DNA of 51,561 bases from NCBI GenBank assembly GCA_020854115.1, contig JADZGC010000006.1:1-51561 (forward strand), written 5' to 3'. Below the pieces are notes generated by a model. The model did no database searches and was not told the origin of the DNA. It was given only the letters and a program-made list of their open reading frames with translations. A program made the translations under genes and the position numbers. This stretch comes from a bacterium (GTDB lineage Bacteria; Patescibacteriota; Saccharimonadia; CAILAD01; GCA-016700035). Of this stretch, positions 26,044 through 34,630 are shown one piece after another (within the stretch, counting starts at the first letter, position 1; each line of letters starts with the position of its first letter).

Positions 26044-26910
26044 ATGAAGCTTCCACGCAAAGCAATCATCGCCGCTGCTGGTATGGGCACTCGATTTCTC
26101 CCCCAGACAAAAGCCATGCCGAAGGAGATGCTGCCTATAATCGATAAGCCCGTCATTCAGTGGGTAGTCGAGGAAGCTGTCGCGGCAGGTGTCACTGACA
26201 TCATTATCGTCACCGGCTCAACCAAACGAGCCATCGAGGATCATTTTGATCGAGCTATCGAGCTTGAAGAAGACCTCATCGCTAAAGGCAAAACCAAACA
26301 GGCTGAGCAGATCAAGCATATCGCCGAGATGGCAAACTTTATCTACGTACGTCAGAAAGGCCTCCCAGTCGGGAATGCACGTCCGATTCTCAATGCCGCC
26401 CATTTGATTGACGACGAACCGTTCTTTGTGTTTTTCGCCGACGATTTCTTCACTGGACAAACGCCACGCGCCGTCCAATTGCTTGAGCACTATAAGCGTA
26501 CCCCAAAAAGCGTAATCGCACTCTACGAAGTGCCTCGCGAGGACACCAATAAGTACGGCATAGCCTCAGCCTCCCTAGATCATGACAATCTCTATGCCAT
26601 TGACGCCCTAATCGAAAAACCAGGGCCCGACAAAGCACCATCAAACTTTGCCTCTATTGGAGGCTATCTTCTCACCCCTGAGATTCTGCCTCTTCTCCAA
26701 GCGCTTGAGCCTGCTCATGACGGCGAGATTCGCATTCCAGATGCCCTCAACACTCTCGCACGGCAAGGCGGGCTGTATGGCTGCCTCATCGAAGGGCAAT
26801 TCCACGACACCGGATCACCAGAAGTCTATATCAAGACGATTATCGACGTAGCCTTAACTCATCCCGAGCTCTCCGACGACATTCGTTCTTACCTGCGTCA
26901 TAAGCTGTAA
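26044..26910 (+). CDS. galU: UTP-glucose-1-phosphate uridylyltransferase
   Basis: Makes UDP-glucose for surface polysaccharides and glycolipids. AAAGMGTRFLPQTKAMPKEMLPI is the nucleotidyltransferase signature, and ADDFF and EKPGPDKAPSNFASIGGY mark the active site. 288 residues, normal length. It follows the Crp-family gene. A link to the sugar-polymer genes of this window (GT2 synthase, GT4, WecG) is likely, since UDP-glucose is the donor for beta-glucans. No Shine-Dalgarno is evident. TAAAAT at about 26024 is a possible -10. Confidence 0.95.
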   Translation: MKLPRKAIIAAAGMGTRFLPQTKAMPKEMLPIIDKPVIQWVVEEAVAAGVTDIIIVTGSTKRAIEDHFDRAIELEEDLIAKGKTKQAEQIKHIAEMANFIYVRQKGLPVGNARPILNAAHLIDDEPFFVFFADDFFTGQTPRAVQLLEHYKRTPKSVIALYEVPREDTNKYGIASASLDHDNLYAIDALIEKPGPDKAPSNFASIGGYLLTPEILPLLQALEPAHDGEIRIPDALNTLARQGGLYGCLIEGQFHDTGSPEVYIKTIIDVALTHPELSDDIRSYLRHKL

Positions 26911-26950
26911 ATAAAAATCCCGGCAGCCTCCACGAAGGAAGACTGCCGGG
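26909..26950 (-). terminator. Terminator of the broken surface-protein gene
   Basis: CCCGGCAG (26919-26926) pairs with CTGCCGGG (26943-26950). On the minus strand ATTTTTATTT follows. On the plus strand there is no T-run, so it serves the minus-strand gene. Confidence 0.75.
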
Positions 26951-26970
26951 TACGAACAGCTGAGATAGGC

Positions 26971-27684
26971 TCAGATTCGCCGCAATGGCCGCGGATTCAA
27001 CAGAATCGCGCCAACACCCACAAGGATGGCACCAATCACTATCACAATCAGAGCAACCTGACCGGTGCTCGCGCCAGTGTAGACCAGCATCTCCGTCGAT
27101 GATGCGCCGGGCTCAGCATCACTCTGTAGCTCGTCCGACTTAGACTGGACCACAGCATCTATGATGCCCAGCGCCACTGTAGTGGTGGCCGCAGGCGTAG
27201 AAGTGTTCGTCTCGGGCACGGACGTGCTCGCGGTGATCACCTCCTCGGACTCACTGGGGGGCAATGTCGTCGTCGAAGTACCGCAGATAGCTGCGGGCCA
27301 ATCGACACCGATCGGCATTGTCTCGCCCTCATCATCTGGGTCCAGCAGATACACACTAACACCCCCGTGACGACTGGGCGACGAAATCCTGCTGCGTGAG
27401 TACGAATTGCAAGCGCTGGCTCTGGCCAGGCGACAACTCGTTGGTTGGCTGCATTTCTTCACCGAGCACGACATCGTAATACGCGACGTGATCGACGAAG
27501 GTTTTGACCAGATCGACAGTCGCCACTACGCCAGTGTCAGTACATGTCGTACTGCCTGCAATAGTCATGACCATGTTCTCCGCAGCCTGAGCGCCTGCTG
27601 GATGGAATCCTAGCAGCGCTCCGGTCGCGCTATCAGCAGCAGTCCTGCCAGCGAGATGATTCTGATGATTTTCTGAAGGTACAT
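26971..27684 (-). pseudogene. LPXTG-like surface protein gene broken by two frameshifts
   Basis: Three pieces join into one secreted protein. From ATG 27684 the frame encodes MYLQKIIRIISLAGLLLIA, a good signal peptide, then hits TAG. The next frame continues it with TGALLGFHPAGAQAAENMVM, giving a cleavage site (AQA-A), and runs through FVDHVAYYDVVLGEEMQPTN to a stop just past a five-G run (C-run at 27362-27366 on the plus strand). The first frame then resumes (GVSVYLLDPDDEGETMPIG), a Ser/Thr-rich stalk follows, and the C-terminus has LVYTGA, a hydrophobic helix and RPLRRI, a sortase-type anchor. Shift points are near the GCGCG at 27624-27630 and at the G-run. Either a decayed gene or assembly errors. 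An IS lies immediately upstream. Confidence 0.75.
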
Positions 27685-27787
27685 GTATCCTCACTTCGGG
27701 AGTATCGAGGGGTGTTTGGGAGATTGGCGCCATGAAACCTAAACTTAACTTTGAAGTGCGAAATACTGAGCTGTTTGTAATACTTGT

Positions 27788-28524
27788 GGTTCAAGACTAG
27801 TTTAGAAGCCCTGTAGTATGCTTCTAACAGATGGAGAACAAGTATCTCAAGCATTCACATACTTCTGAGGCTCAATTCAGACGAATTATCCGGTTGTTTT
27901 GCGAAGATATGACAGCCGTTCAAGTGGCATCCTTGACTGGCTTGAATCGTAATACAGTGAACCGTTTACTAACACACATCCGCCAGATGATTGCCCGCCA
28001 TTGTGAAGCTACCTCCCCACTGTCTGGTGAGGTAGGGATAGATGAAAGCTACTTTGGCCCCAGGCGAATTCGGGGCAGACGTGGTCATGGTGCCGGCAAG
28101 AAGGTCGTTGTGTTTGGTTTGCTAAAGCGTCAGGGCAAAGTCTACACTCAAATTGTCCCCAATGTCAGTAGAGATACCTTAAAACAGATTGTACAAGCAA
28201 AAGTTGAGCCAGATAGCACCATCTACTCTGATGGCTGGAAGAGCTATGACGGGTTGGTGGATTGGAGCTATAAACGACACTACCGTGTCAATCACGGCGC
28301 CAATGAGTTTGTCAGAGGCAACAGTCACATTAACGGCATTGAAAACTTCTTGGGTATTGCCAAGGTGCGTCTAGCAAAGCTAAGAGGACTCAGACAAGAT
28401 CATTTTAACCTCCATCTCAAGGAGTGTGAGTTCAGGTATAATATGCGTCATGAAGACATGTATCGCGAGCTACTTAAAATCTTACGAAAGGACGCTTCAG
28501 GCTAGGCTAAACTAGTCTTGAACC
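27788..28524 (+). mobile_element. IS1595-like (ISXO2-type) insertion sequence, 737 bp
   Basis: Perfect 17-base terminal inverted repeats GGTTCAAGACTAGTTTA (27788-27804) and its complement (28508-28524) flank a single transposase gene. No 8-base target duplication is visible: the left flank reads ATACTTGT and the right TAAGCTCA. It lies 60 bases from a tRNA-Glu gene and about 100 bases upstream of the frameshifted surface-protein gene. Confidence 0.9.
27831..28505 (+). CDS. IS1595-family (ISXO2-like DDE) transposase
   Basis: 224 residues. An N-terminal helix-turn-helix (MTAVQVASLTGLNRNTVNRLL, about 28-48) is followed by the ISXO2-like DDE domain: first Asp in VGIDESYFGPRRI, second in TIYSDGWKSYDGL, then NSHINGIENFLGIAK with the third acidic residue. 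C-terminal FNLHLKECEFRYNMR is typical. No zinc-ribbon is present at the N-terminus, so this is a short member. The frame is intact, so the element may be active. No Shine-Dalgarno is evident before the ATG. Confidence 0.92.
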   Translation: MENKYLKHSHTSEAQFRRIIRLFCEDMTAVQVASLTGLNRNTVNRLLTHIRQMIARHCEATSPLSGEVGIDESYFGPRRIRGRRGHGAGKKVVVFGLLKRQGKVYTQIVPNVSRDTLKQIVQAKVEPDSTIYSDGWKSYDGLVDWSYKRHYRVNHGANEFVRGNSHINGIENFLGIAKVRLAKLRGLRQDHFNLHLKECEFRYNMRHEDMYRELLKILRKDASG

Positions 28525-28584
28525 TAAGCTCACTACCAGAGGTAAATGAGCTATTCCTTGTCCGGACTGCTTATAGTCCACGTA

Positions 28585-28659
28585 TGGTGATCCCACGGGG
28601 AGTCGAACCCCGGTTACCAGGATGAGAACCTGGCGTCCTAACCACTAGACGATGGGACC
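28585..28659 (-). tRNA. tRNA-Glu (anticodon CTC)
   Basis: On the minus strand GGTCCCA pairs with TGGGATC (one G-U) as acceptor stem. The anticodon arm CCAGG-TTCTCAT-CCTGG gives CTC. The T arm is CCGGGGTTCGACTCCCCG-like, and the discriminator is A with CCA encoded in the DNA. Reads GAG codons. A possible -10 TATACT lies about 30 bases upstream, without a clear -35. Confidence 0.96.
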
Positions 28660-29099
28660 GAGAGATGAGCGAAGTGGCAAAAATTATTAGTATAATGACG
28701 CTTCCGAGGCTTGAGGCCCCATACTGCTAGTATGAGACCGAATTTTGAACTTTCATTTAAGAACCATATGAATATACCAGGTTTTACTAGATATTTCTAG
28801 ACTTTACCCACCCATTTGTAGACCGTATGATAGGAGTTAAGCTTGGGGTGAGAGAAAGACATGGGGGTTGACGCAGAACACTGTACATTCGTATAATGTT
28901 CGCAGTAGTGATGTGTGCATCGAGTGGCACTGGCAGACAAGAAAAAGGTAGGCCTAGGGGCTTTACAGTCAGCCACTACGCTATATATAGTGTTATTAGC
29001 GAATTATTAAACGCTACATACACACAAAAATTCTTACGGGAGCAGTCTGTGAGGGGCTGAATACCGAATACTGTTCGTATAAATATGAGGAGGGTGACG
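28660..29099. promoter_or_regulatory. Regulatory region between tRNA-Glu and nrdA
   Basis: No gene. It holds the tRNA promoter side, then a strong plus-strand promoter TTGACG (28868-28873), 18-base spacer, TATAAT (28892-28897). Further on, the two NrdR-like boxes overlap a second, weaker promoter (TTTACA near 28962, TATAGT at about 28986). The nrdA start has AGGAGG six bases before ATG 29100. Two promoters, one under NrdR-type control, is the simplest reading. Confidence 0.6.
28978..29026 (+). promoter_or_regulatory. Pair of NrdR-box-like sites upstream of nrdAB
   Basis: ACGCTATATATAGTGT (28978-28993) closely fits the NrdR box consensus acaCwAtATaTwGtgt. ACGCTACATACACACA (29011-29026) is a weaker copy sharing the left half. 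The start-to-start distance is 33 bases, about three helical turns, as in known NrdR box pairs. Box 1 overlaps a putative -10. NrdR itself is not in the window. Confidence 0.65.
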
Positions 29100-32009
29100 A
29101 TGCCATTTGAGCAAATAAAAAAGCGTAATGGGTCTGTTGTACCATTTGATAAGCAACGTATCGCCGATGCCATTCTGCGCGCTAGCCTATCTGTAGACGG
29201 CGAGATCGATGTCGAGCAGACACTTGCCCTAGCAGACACGGTAACCGAAAACCTGGCGGCAATTTTTGATGATCGTATGCCCGATGTCGAGACGATTCAG
29301 GATCTCGTCGAGCGCGAGCTGATGCGTCAGAGCTTCTTTCAGACCGCTCGTAGTTACATCCTCTATCGTGAAGCACACAAGCACCAACGAGAGGTAAGTC
29401 AGTCAGTGCAGGCTGCCAAGCTCGAGAAGTCTGCGCTTAAAGTTGCGCAGAAAGATGGCTCGACAGAAAACTTCAATGCCGAGAAGCTTCGCAAGACTAT
29501 CACCCGTTTCACCGATGGACTCAACGTCGATATCGACGACATCACCGAAGCCGTGAAGACCAACCTGTATGACGGCATCACTGTCGAAGAGCTGTTTGAC
29601 GCCATTGTGATGGTTGCGCGTAGCTTCATCGAGCGTGACACCGACTACACCAAACTAGCGGCACGTCTTCTCCTTCACAAGCTCCATCAGCATGTACTCG
29701 GCGAATCCGATGCTGACAAGATCCCGGCTGCCTACCGCAAAATGTTTGTCAAAAACATGAAGCGCGCTGTCAAAGAAAATCGCCTCCAGAAAGAAGTGCT
29801 CGACTTCGATCTCGAAACGCTTGCTGAGTATATGGATCTTGAGCGCGATCTACTCTTTGACTTCATGGGGCTACAAGTCCTCTATGACCGATATTTCTTG
29901 CGTGCAGCTGGAAGCGAGGACATCATCCTCGAGACACCTCAAGCCTTCTGGATGCGTGTCGCTATTGGAATGAGCCTCAACGAAGGTAGGGACAAGAACG
30001 AATGGGCCAAGAAATTCTATGACGTCATGTCCACCCATCGATATGTACCTTCGACCCCTACCCTCTTCCACTCAGGCACCACCTACCCACAACTCTCGTC
30101 GTGTTACCTCAATACCGTACAGGATGACCTCAACGACATCTTTAAGACCTTCTCCGACAATGCTCAGTTGTCGAAATACTCTGGCGGTATTGGCACCGAC
30201 TGGACAAACATCCGTGCAACTGGCGCACTTATTAAAACTACAAATGTAAGCTCTCAGGGCGTTATCCCATTTCTCAAGATCTCTAACGATGTGACTGTCG
30301 CAATCAATCGCTCGGGCAAACGTCGCGGCGCCACCTGCGCTTACCTCGAAACCTGGCATCTTGATATCGAGGAATTTCTCGAGCTTCGTAAGAACACCGG
30401 CGACGAGCGTCGACGTACCCATGACATGGATACTGCAAACTGGATCCCCGATCTCTTCATGAAACGCGTACACGAAGGTGGCATGTGGACACTCTTCTCG
30501 CCAGATGAAGTACCGGATCTCCACCATATCTACGGTAAGAAGTTTGAAGAAGCTTACGAGCAATATGAGCGCATGGCCGACGAAGGTAAAGTCGAGGTAT
30601 TCAAGCGAATCCCCGCAACTGATCTGTGGCGCAAGATGCTTACCATGCTCTTCGAGACCGGTCACCCATGGATCACATTCAAGGACCCATCCAATGTACG
30701 CTCCCCACAAGACCACGTCGGTGTCGTACACAACTCGAACCTCTGCACAGAAATAACGCTCAACAACTCAAGCGACGAGACGGCCGTTTGTAATCTCGGC
30801 TCAGTTAACCTCGGCCTGCATATCAAGGGCGAAGTCCTAGATCACGACAAAATCAAAGAAACTGTTACCTTAGCGATGCGCATGCTCGATAATGTCGTAG
30901 ACCTCAACTTCTACCCAACCAAAGAGACCAAGAACAGCAACATGAAGCACCGTCCCGTTGGGCTTGGTATCATGGGGTTCCAGGACGCACTCTACCGATT
31001 CGACATCGATTTCGCATCCGAAGCAGCCGTTGAATTTGCAGACATCTCGATGGAGCTTGTATCATACTACGCGATTTCTGCCTCCTCTGATCTTGCCGCA
31101 GAACGTGGCGCCTACGAAAGCTTCAAGGGGAGCAAGTGGGATCGTGGTATCTTCCCTGTTGACACACTCGACCTACTCGAAGAAGAGCGCGGTCAGGAGA
31201 TCGATGTCTCACGTGTCGGACGCCTCAACTGGGCACCGATCAAGGAGAAGGTTAAAAAGCAAGGGATGCGCAATTCCAACACCATGGCGATTGCTCCAAC
31301 CGCAACCATCTCAAATATCGTCGGCTGCTACCCATGTATCGAGCCAATCTTCAAGAACCTCTATGTCAAGGCCAATATGTCCGGCGACTTCACTGTCATT
31401 AACCCCTACCTTGTCGAGGACCTCAAAGCTCTTGATCTCTGGAACGATGAGATGATCAAGAAGCTCAAATTCTACGATGGCTCAGTGCAGCAAATCTCAG
31501 AGATCCCAGTTAACCTCCGTGATAAGTACAAGGAAGTATTTGAGATTCCAGTAGAGTGGCTTATTCGCACCGCCGCCTATCGCGGTAAGTGGATCGATCA
31601 AAGTCAGTCACTCAATATCTTCTTGCGGGGCACCAGCGGCAAGATGCTCAACGATGCCTACACGCTAGCCTGGAAAATGGGGCTTAAGACAACCTACTAC
31701 CTACGCTCGCTCGCAGCTAGTCAGGTCGAGAAGTCTACTATCAATACGTCTGAGTTCGGAGACACTCACAATCGTGACTTCAGCCCAAGCTCGCCAACCG
31801 AGACCATGAGTACTACAGCTATCATCAAAACAACCAGCGACAACGCTGCCGCAACCGCCATGGTGACAACAGCTACGAATGTTGCCACCGCAGTAACATC
31901 CGACATACCTACTTCCGGCATCATGTCGGATGCCTTGTTGGTAGCAAGTAACCAGGAAGCGCTCAAAGTCTGCTCGATTCTCGACCCAGACTGCGAAGCC
32001 TGCCAGTAA
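29100..32009 (+). CDS. nrdA: Ribonucleoside-diphosphate reductase class I, alpha subunit
   Basis: Reduces NDPs to dNDPs with the beta subunit encoded next. 969 residues. Two ATP-cone regulatory domains lie in tandem (about 1-95, starting FEQIKKRNGSVVPFDKQR, and about 105-200, QKDGSTENFNAEKLRKTI). The catalytic barrel has SSCYLN, NSNLCTEITL and AVCNLGSVNLG (the active-site Cys set), APTATISNIVGCYPCIEP and KTTYYLRS. After a ~60-residue Thr/Ala-rich linker the tail ends VCSILDPDCEACQ, with the shuttle cysteines. ATG 29100 was chosen over 29085 because AGGAGG sits six bases before it. Ten bases separate it from nrdB. Confidence 0.96.
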   Translation: MPFEQIKKRNGSVVPFDKQRIADAILRASLSVDGEIDVEQTLALADTVTENLAAIFDDRMPDVETIQDLVERELMRQSFFQTARSYILYREAHKHQREVSQSVQAAKLEKSALKVAQKDGSTENFNAEKLRKTITRFTDGLNVDIDDITEAVKTNLYDGITVEELFDAIVMVARSFIERDTDYTKLAARLLLHKLHQHVLGESDADKIPAAYRKMFVKNMKRAVKENRLQKEVLDFDLETLAEYMDLERDLLFDFMGLQVLYDRYFLRAAGSEDIILETPQAFWMRVAIGMSLNEGRDKNEWAKKFYDVMSTHRYVPSTPTLFHSGTTYPQLSSCYLNTVQDDLNDIFKTFSDNAQLSKYSGGIGTDWTNIRATGALIKTTNVSSQGVIPFLKISNDVTVAINRSGKRRGATCAYLETWHLDIEEFLELRKNTGDERRRTHDMDTANWIPDLFMKRVHEGGMWTLFSPDEVPDLHHIYGKKFEEAYEQYERMADEGKVEVFKRIPATDLWRKMLTMLFETGHPWITFKDPSNVRSPQDHVGVVHNSNLCTEITLNNSSDETAVCNLGSVNLGLHIKGEVLDHDKIKETVTLAMRMLDNVVDLNFYPTKETKNSNMKHRPVGLGIMGFQDALYRFDIDFASEAAVEFADISMELVSYYAISASSDLAAERGAYESFKGSKWDRGIFPVDTLDLLEEERGQEIDVSRVGRLNWAPIKEKVKKQGMRNSNTMAIAPTATISNIVGCYPCIEPIFKNLYVKANMSGDFTVINPYLVEDLKALDLWNDEMIKKLKFYDGSVQQISEIPVNLRDKYKEVFEIPVEWLIRTAAYRGKWIDQSQSLNIFLRGTSGKMLNDAYTLAWKMGLKTTYYLRSLAASQVEKSTINTSEFGDTHNRDFSPSSPTETMSTTAIIKTTSDNAAATAMVTTATNVATAVTSDIPTSGIMSDALLVASNQEALKVCSILDPDCEACQ

Positions 32010-32019
32010 GGGATAATCC

Positions 32020-33054
32020 ATGAGTATCATAAAGACCACCACCCGTCCGGACATTAACCAGCGCCGTATCATCAATGGATCTGATGCCGATGTCATCCAG
32101 CTACACCCGATGAAACACACATTTGCCTGGGAGGCCTACAACGCCGGCAACGCGAACCACTGGCTCCCAACAGAGATCACGATGATAAGCGATATTGAGC
32201 AACTCCGTGCTGGTCGCTTAACCGAAGATGAGCTCAAAGCCCTCAAGACAGTACTGGGCTTCTTTACAACGGCTGATTCGATCGCAGCAAACAATATTGT
32301 ACTTGCACTCTACAAGCATATATCGAGCCCCGAATGTCGTATGTACCTCTTGCGACAAGGCTACGAGGAGGCCATTCACACACATGCCTACCAATACATC
32401 GTCGAGTCTCTCGGGCTCGACGGCGGCGAGATCTTTAACATGTATCGTGAAGTAGACGCCATCTACTCAAAGGCTGAGTTTATTCTCGGCTTCAATGAAG
32501 GTATTTTTGACCCGGAATTTAAAACTGGGACTTTTGAAAACGATCAAAAATTTCTCGAAAATCTCTGTGTCTTCTCGTTAATCCTTGAGGGCATATTCTT
32601 CTACAGCTCTTTTGCGGTCATGTTTGGTTTCCAGCGTCAAAATAAAATGATAGGTGCAGCCGAGCAAATCCAGTACATCATGCGCGATGAGACTCAGCAC
32701 CTCAACTTCGGTATCAAGATGATCAATACCATCAAGGAAGAGCAGCCCGAGCTATGGACGCCAGAGTTCCAGCAACGCATCATTGACTTAGTGCGCAAGG
32801 CAACCGAGCTCGAATACACCTTCGCGACCGAGGTCTTTCCTCGCGGTATCTTTGGCATGAATGCAGACGGCTTCAAGCAATATATCGAGCACATCGCCGA
32901 CCGTCGACTTCAGCGTGTGGGACTCCCGATTCAGTTCAAGTCAGAAAATCCCTTCCCATGGATGAGTGAAGCAATCGACCTAACAAAAGAAAAGAACTTC
33001 TTTGAAACACGTGTCACCGAGTACCAAACTGGCGGTACACTCAACTGGGATTAG
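32020..33054 (+). CDS. nrdB: Ribonucleoside-diphosphate reductase class I, beta subunit
   Basis: Di-metal radical subunit. 344 residues. Metal ligands and radical site are all visible: Asp in TTADSIAANN, then EEAIHTHAY with Glu, His and the radical Tyr in normal spacing, LILEGIFFYS with Glu, and RDETQHLNFG with Glu and His. The Tyr is kept, so it is not a Phe-type (class Ic) protein. The C-terminal TGGTLNWD tail would dock to the alpha subunit. It follows nrdA with a ten-base gap containing AAGGGA. Controlled from the same NrdR-box region. Confidence 0.96.
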   Translation: MSIIKTTTRPDINQRRIINGSDADVIQLHPMKHTFAWEAYNAGNANHWLPTEITMISDIEQLRAGRLTEDELKALKTVLGFFTTADSIAANNIVLALYKHISSPECRMYLLRQGYEEAIHTHAYQYIVESLGLDGGEIFNMYREVDAIYSKAEFILGFNEGIFDPEFKTGTFENDQKFLENLCVFSLILEGIFFYSSFAVMFGFQRQNKMIGAAEQIQYIMRDETQHLNFGIKMINTIKEEQPELWTPEFQQRIIDLVRKATELEYTFATEVFPRGIFGMNADGFKQYIEHIADRRLQRVGLPIQFKSENPFPWMSEAIDLTKEKNFFETRVTEYQTGGTLNWD

Positions 33055-33090
33055 TCAAACTTGCACCCACAGTGTTCATAACGGTCATGC

Positions 33091-33096
33091 TATACT
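33091..33096 (+). promoter_or_regulatory. Extended -10 of the DUF3048 gene
   Basis: TGC-TATACT ends 14 bases before the ATG, leaving a leader of about seven bases without a Shine-Dalgarno. Confidence 0.5.
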
Positions 33097-33110
33097 ATGA
33101 GTAACTAGTT

Positions 33111-34289
33111 ATGGCAAGACAAAAATTTCACACCAAACACCAAGTACATCTCGATACCGCATCGAACGAGACTGCTTCAAGGGTGCCCAACCCAATGAAG
33201 ATATCGGCTACCTATGCAAAACCTTGGTACAAGACTCGACGAGGCATTATCGGCATTATCAGTGCCACCGTTATTCTACTCGGCGGTGGCGTTGGTGCTT
33301 GGTATGTTTTAGCGCAAAAAAAACCAACCGACATTACGACCAGCCAACCAACCGCTTCGCCATCCCCTGAGCCAACCCCAATCCTCAAAGAGGCTCCACT
33401 TACTGGCACGCTCATCGATCCAGCTTTGATTACCAGGCCGGTCATAGGAGTCGTTATCGAAAATCTTGACCCAAATGCTCGGCCACAATCGGGCTTAAGC
33501 CAAGCCGGAGTGGTGTATGAGGCGCTTGCGGAGGGGGGCATTACGCGATATGTGGCATTCTACCAGACAGATCTACCGACCGATATTGGACCCGTTCGAA
33601 GCCTCCGCCCCGTGTTTTATCAGATGGGGATGGAATATGGTGCTCCTGTCGCACACGTAGGCGGCAGCACTGACGGCCTCGCACTAGCACGTAGCGGAAG
33701 CGGATTCAAAGACCTCGATCAGTTCTTCAATGCAAATTATTTCCGTCGTATCAACACGCGTTACGCACCACATAACGTCTATATATATGGCGAATCGCTC
33801 ACCAAGCTCGTAGCTGACAAGGGCTGGGCTACACCGCCGACATTCACCCCCTGGAAACGCAAGGATGATGCCCCCTCCAACCAAGCAAATGCCACCAAGA
33901 TTGTGGCCGACTTCTCAAGCCCGGGGTACATCGCAACGTTCCAATATGATTCCAGCTCAAATAGCTATGTGCGCTCAATAGGCGGCGTACCAGACCTAGA
34001 TGCTGCAAACAGCAAAAAACAGATAAACCCCAAAACTGTAATCATTATCTATGCCCAAACTAGCTATGGCACACAACCCAATGGTAAGCCAAAAACTGAC
34101 ATCGACCTCATTGGTACTGGTAAAGCTGTCCTCTTCCAGGACGGAACAGCCACCGAATGTCGTTGGCAAAAAACATCTGATGCCGGTCGCTTAACACTCC
34201 TCGATACAAGCGGCCAAGAGCTCAGCCTCAATCGTGGTCAAAGTTGGGTCAGCATCCTCCCCACTGGGCGGGCAGCTAGCTGGCAATAA
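33111..34289 (+). CDS. DUF3048-family (YerB-like) membrane-anchored protein
   Basis: 392 residues. A basic cytoplasmic head (1-44), one transmembrane helix (about 46-68, GIIGIISATVILLGGGVGAWYVL), a Pro/Thr/Ser linker, then the DUF3048 domain: RPVIGVVIENLDPNARPQSG, GVVYEALAEGGITRYVAFYQ, DIGPVRSLRPVFYQM. The C-terminal unit, including GKAVLFQDGTATECRWQK, is the second part of YerB-like proteins. It faces the outside. The molecular role of the family is not established, and links to the envelope are presumed. A bidirectional terminator follows. Confidence 0.88.
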   Translation: MARQKFHTKHQVHLDTASNETASRVPNPMKISATYAKPWYKTRRGIIGIISATVILLGGGVGAWYVLAQKKPTDITTSQPTASPSPEPTPILKEAPLTGTLIDPALITRPVIGVVIENLDPNARPQSGLSQAGVVYEALAEGGITRYVAFYQTDLPTDIGPVRSLRPVFYQMGMEYGAPVAHVGGSTDGLALARSGSGFKDLDQFFNANYFRRINTRYAPHNVYIYGESLTKLVADKGWATPPTFTPWKRKDDAPSNQANATKIVADFSSPGYIATFQYDSSSNSYVRSIGGVPDLDAANSKKQINPKTVIIIYAQTSYGTQPNGKPKTDIDLIGTGKAVLFQDGTATECRWQKTSDAGRLTLLDTSGQELSLNRGQSWVSILPTGRAASWQ

Positions 34290-34294
34290 AAATA

Positions 34295-34330
34295 AGAAAA
34301 TACCCACTCAAATCGAGACGGGTATTTTCT
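34295..34330 (+). terminator. Bidirectional terminator between DUF3048 and the LPXTG peptide gene
   Basis: AGAAAATACCC (34295-34305) pairs perfectly with GGGTATTTTCT (34320-34330). The A- and T-rich outer arms suit both converging genes. Confidence 0.75.
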
Positions 34331-34358
34331 CTTCGGCCAGATCTAGTGACGTGAAGTT

Positions 34359-34523
34359 TTAGCGTGAGCGATGAGTAATCGCGTAGCCAACGCCCCAAGC
34401 TACCAGAGCAGCTACCAACGCAACAGCAATCGTTACGATGACGTTACCGGTAGGACCGGTTACAGGGAGGGTAGCACCAGCTACAACAGCTGGGATGCTT
34501 CCACCTTTACCTGGAGTATACAT
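34359..34523 (-). CDS. Very small LPXTG-anchored surface peptide (54 aa)
   Basis: Start ATG 34523 has AAGGAG seven bases upstream, which excludes the longer frame that begins further out. The 54 residues read as a Gly/Pro head (MYTPGKGGSIPAVVAGA), LPVTG at about 18-22, a 20-odd residue hydrophobic helix (VIVTIAVALVAALVAWGVGY) and the tail THRSR. This is a complete sortase sorting signal but with almost no protein in front of it and no N-terminal signal peptide. It could be cut or simply sit in the membrane. It has a strong promoter and a 100-base leader with a terminator-like hairpin, so it is probably expressed and regulated. No sortase gene is in the window. Confidence 0.75.
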   Translation of the reverse strand: MYTPGKGGSIPAVVAGATLPVTGPTGNVIVTIAVALVAALVAWGVGYAITHRSR

Positions 34524-34579
34524 AGAGTTTCTCCTTACGTACTTTATAAAGGCATTTAGTGTTGTTGTTCGAACATACA

Positions 34580-34619
34580 AAACGAGGGCGGCTGAGATAT
34601 TTCTCAGACTCACCCTCGT
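34580..34619 (-). promoter_or_regulatory. Terminator-like leader hairpin before the LPXTG peptide gene
   Basis: On the minus strand AACGAGGG pairs with CCCTCGTT, enclosing CTGAG/CTCAG, and TTGT follows the 3' arm. It begins about five bases after the predicted transcript start, so it could act as an attenuator, an mRNA-stabilising 5' stem, or the end of a very short RNA. Confidence 0.5.
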
Positions 34620-34630
34620 TGTACTACTGT

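Noticed and set aside
27356-27733. Two independent small genes in the surface-protein locus
   Set aside because: The part of the second frame that overlaps the first is Ser/Arg/Cys-rich nonsense, whereas the joined frames make one signal-peptide-to-anchor protein.
27780-28532. 8-bp target-site duplication around the IS
   Set aside because: The flanking octamers ATACTTGT and TAAGCTCA do not match.
29085-29099. Upstream start for nrdA (MRRVT extension)
   Set aside because: AGGAGG is placed for ATG 29100, and the protein family begins at that Met.
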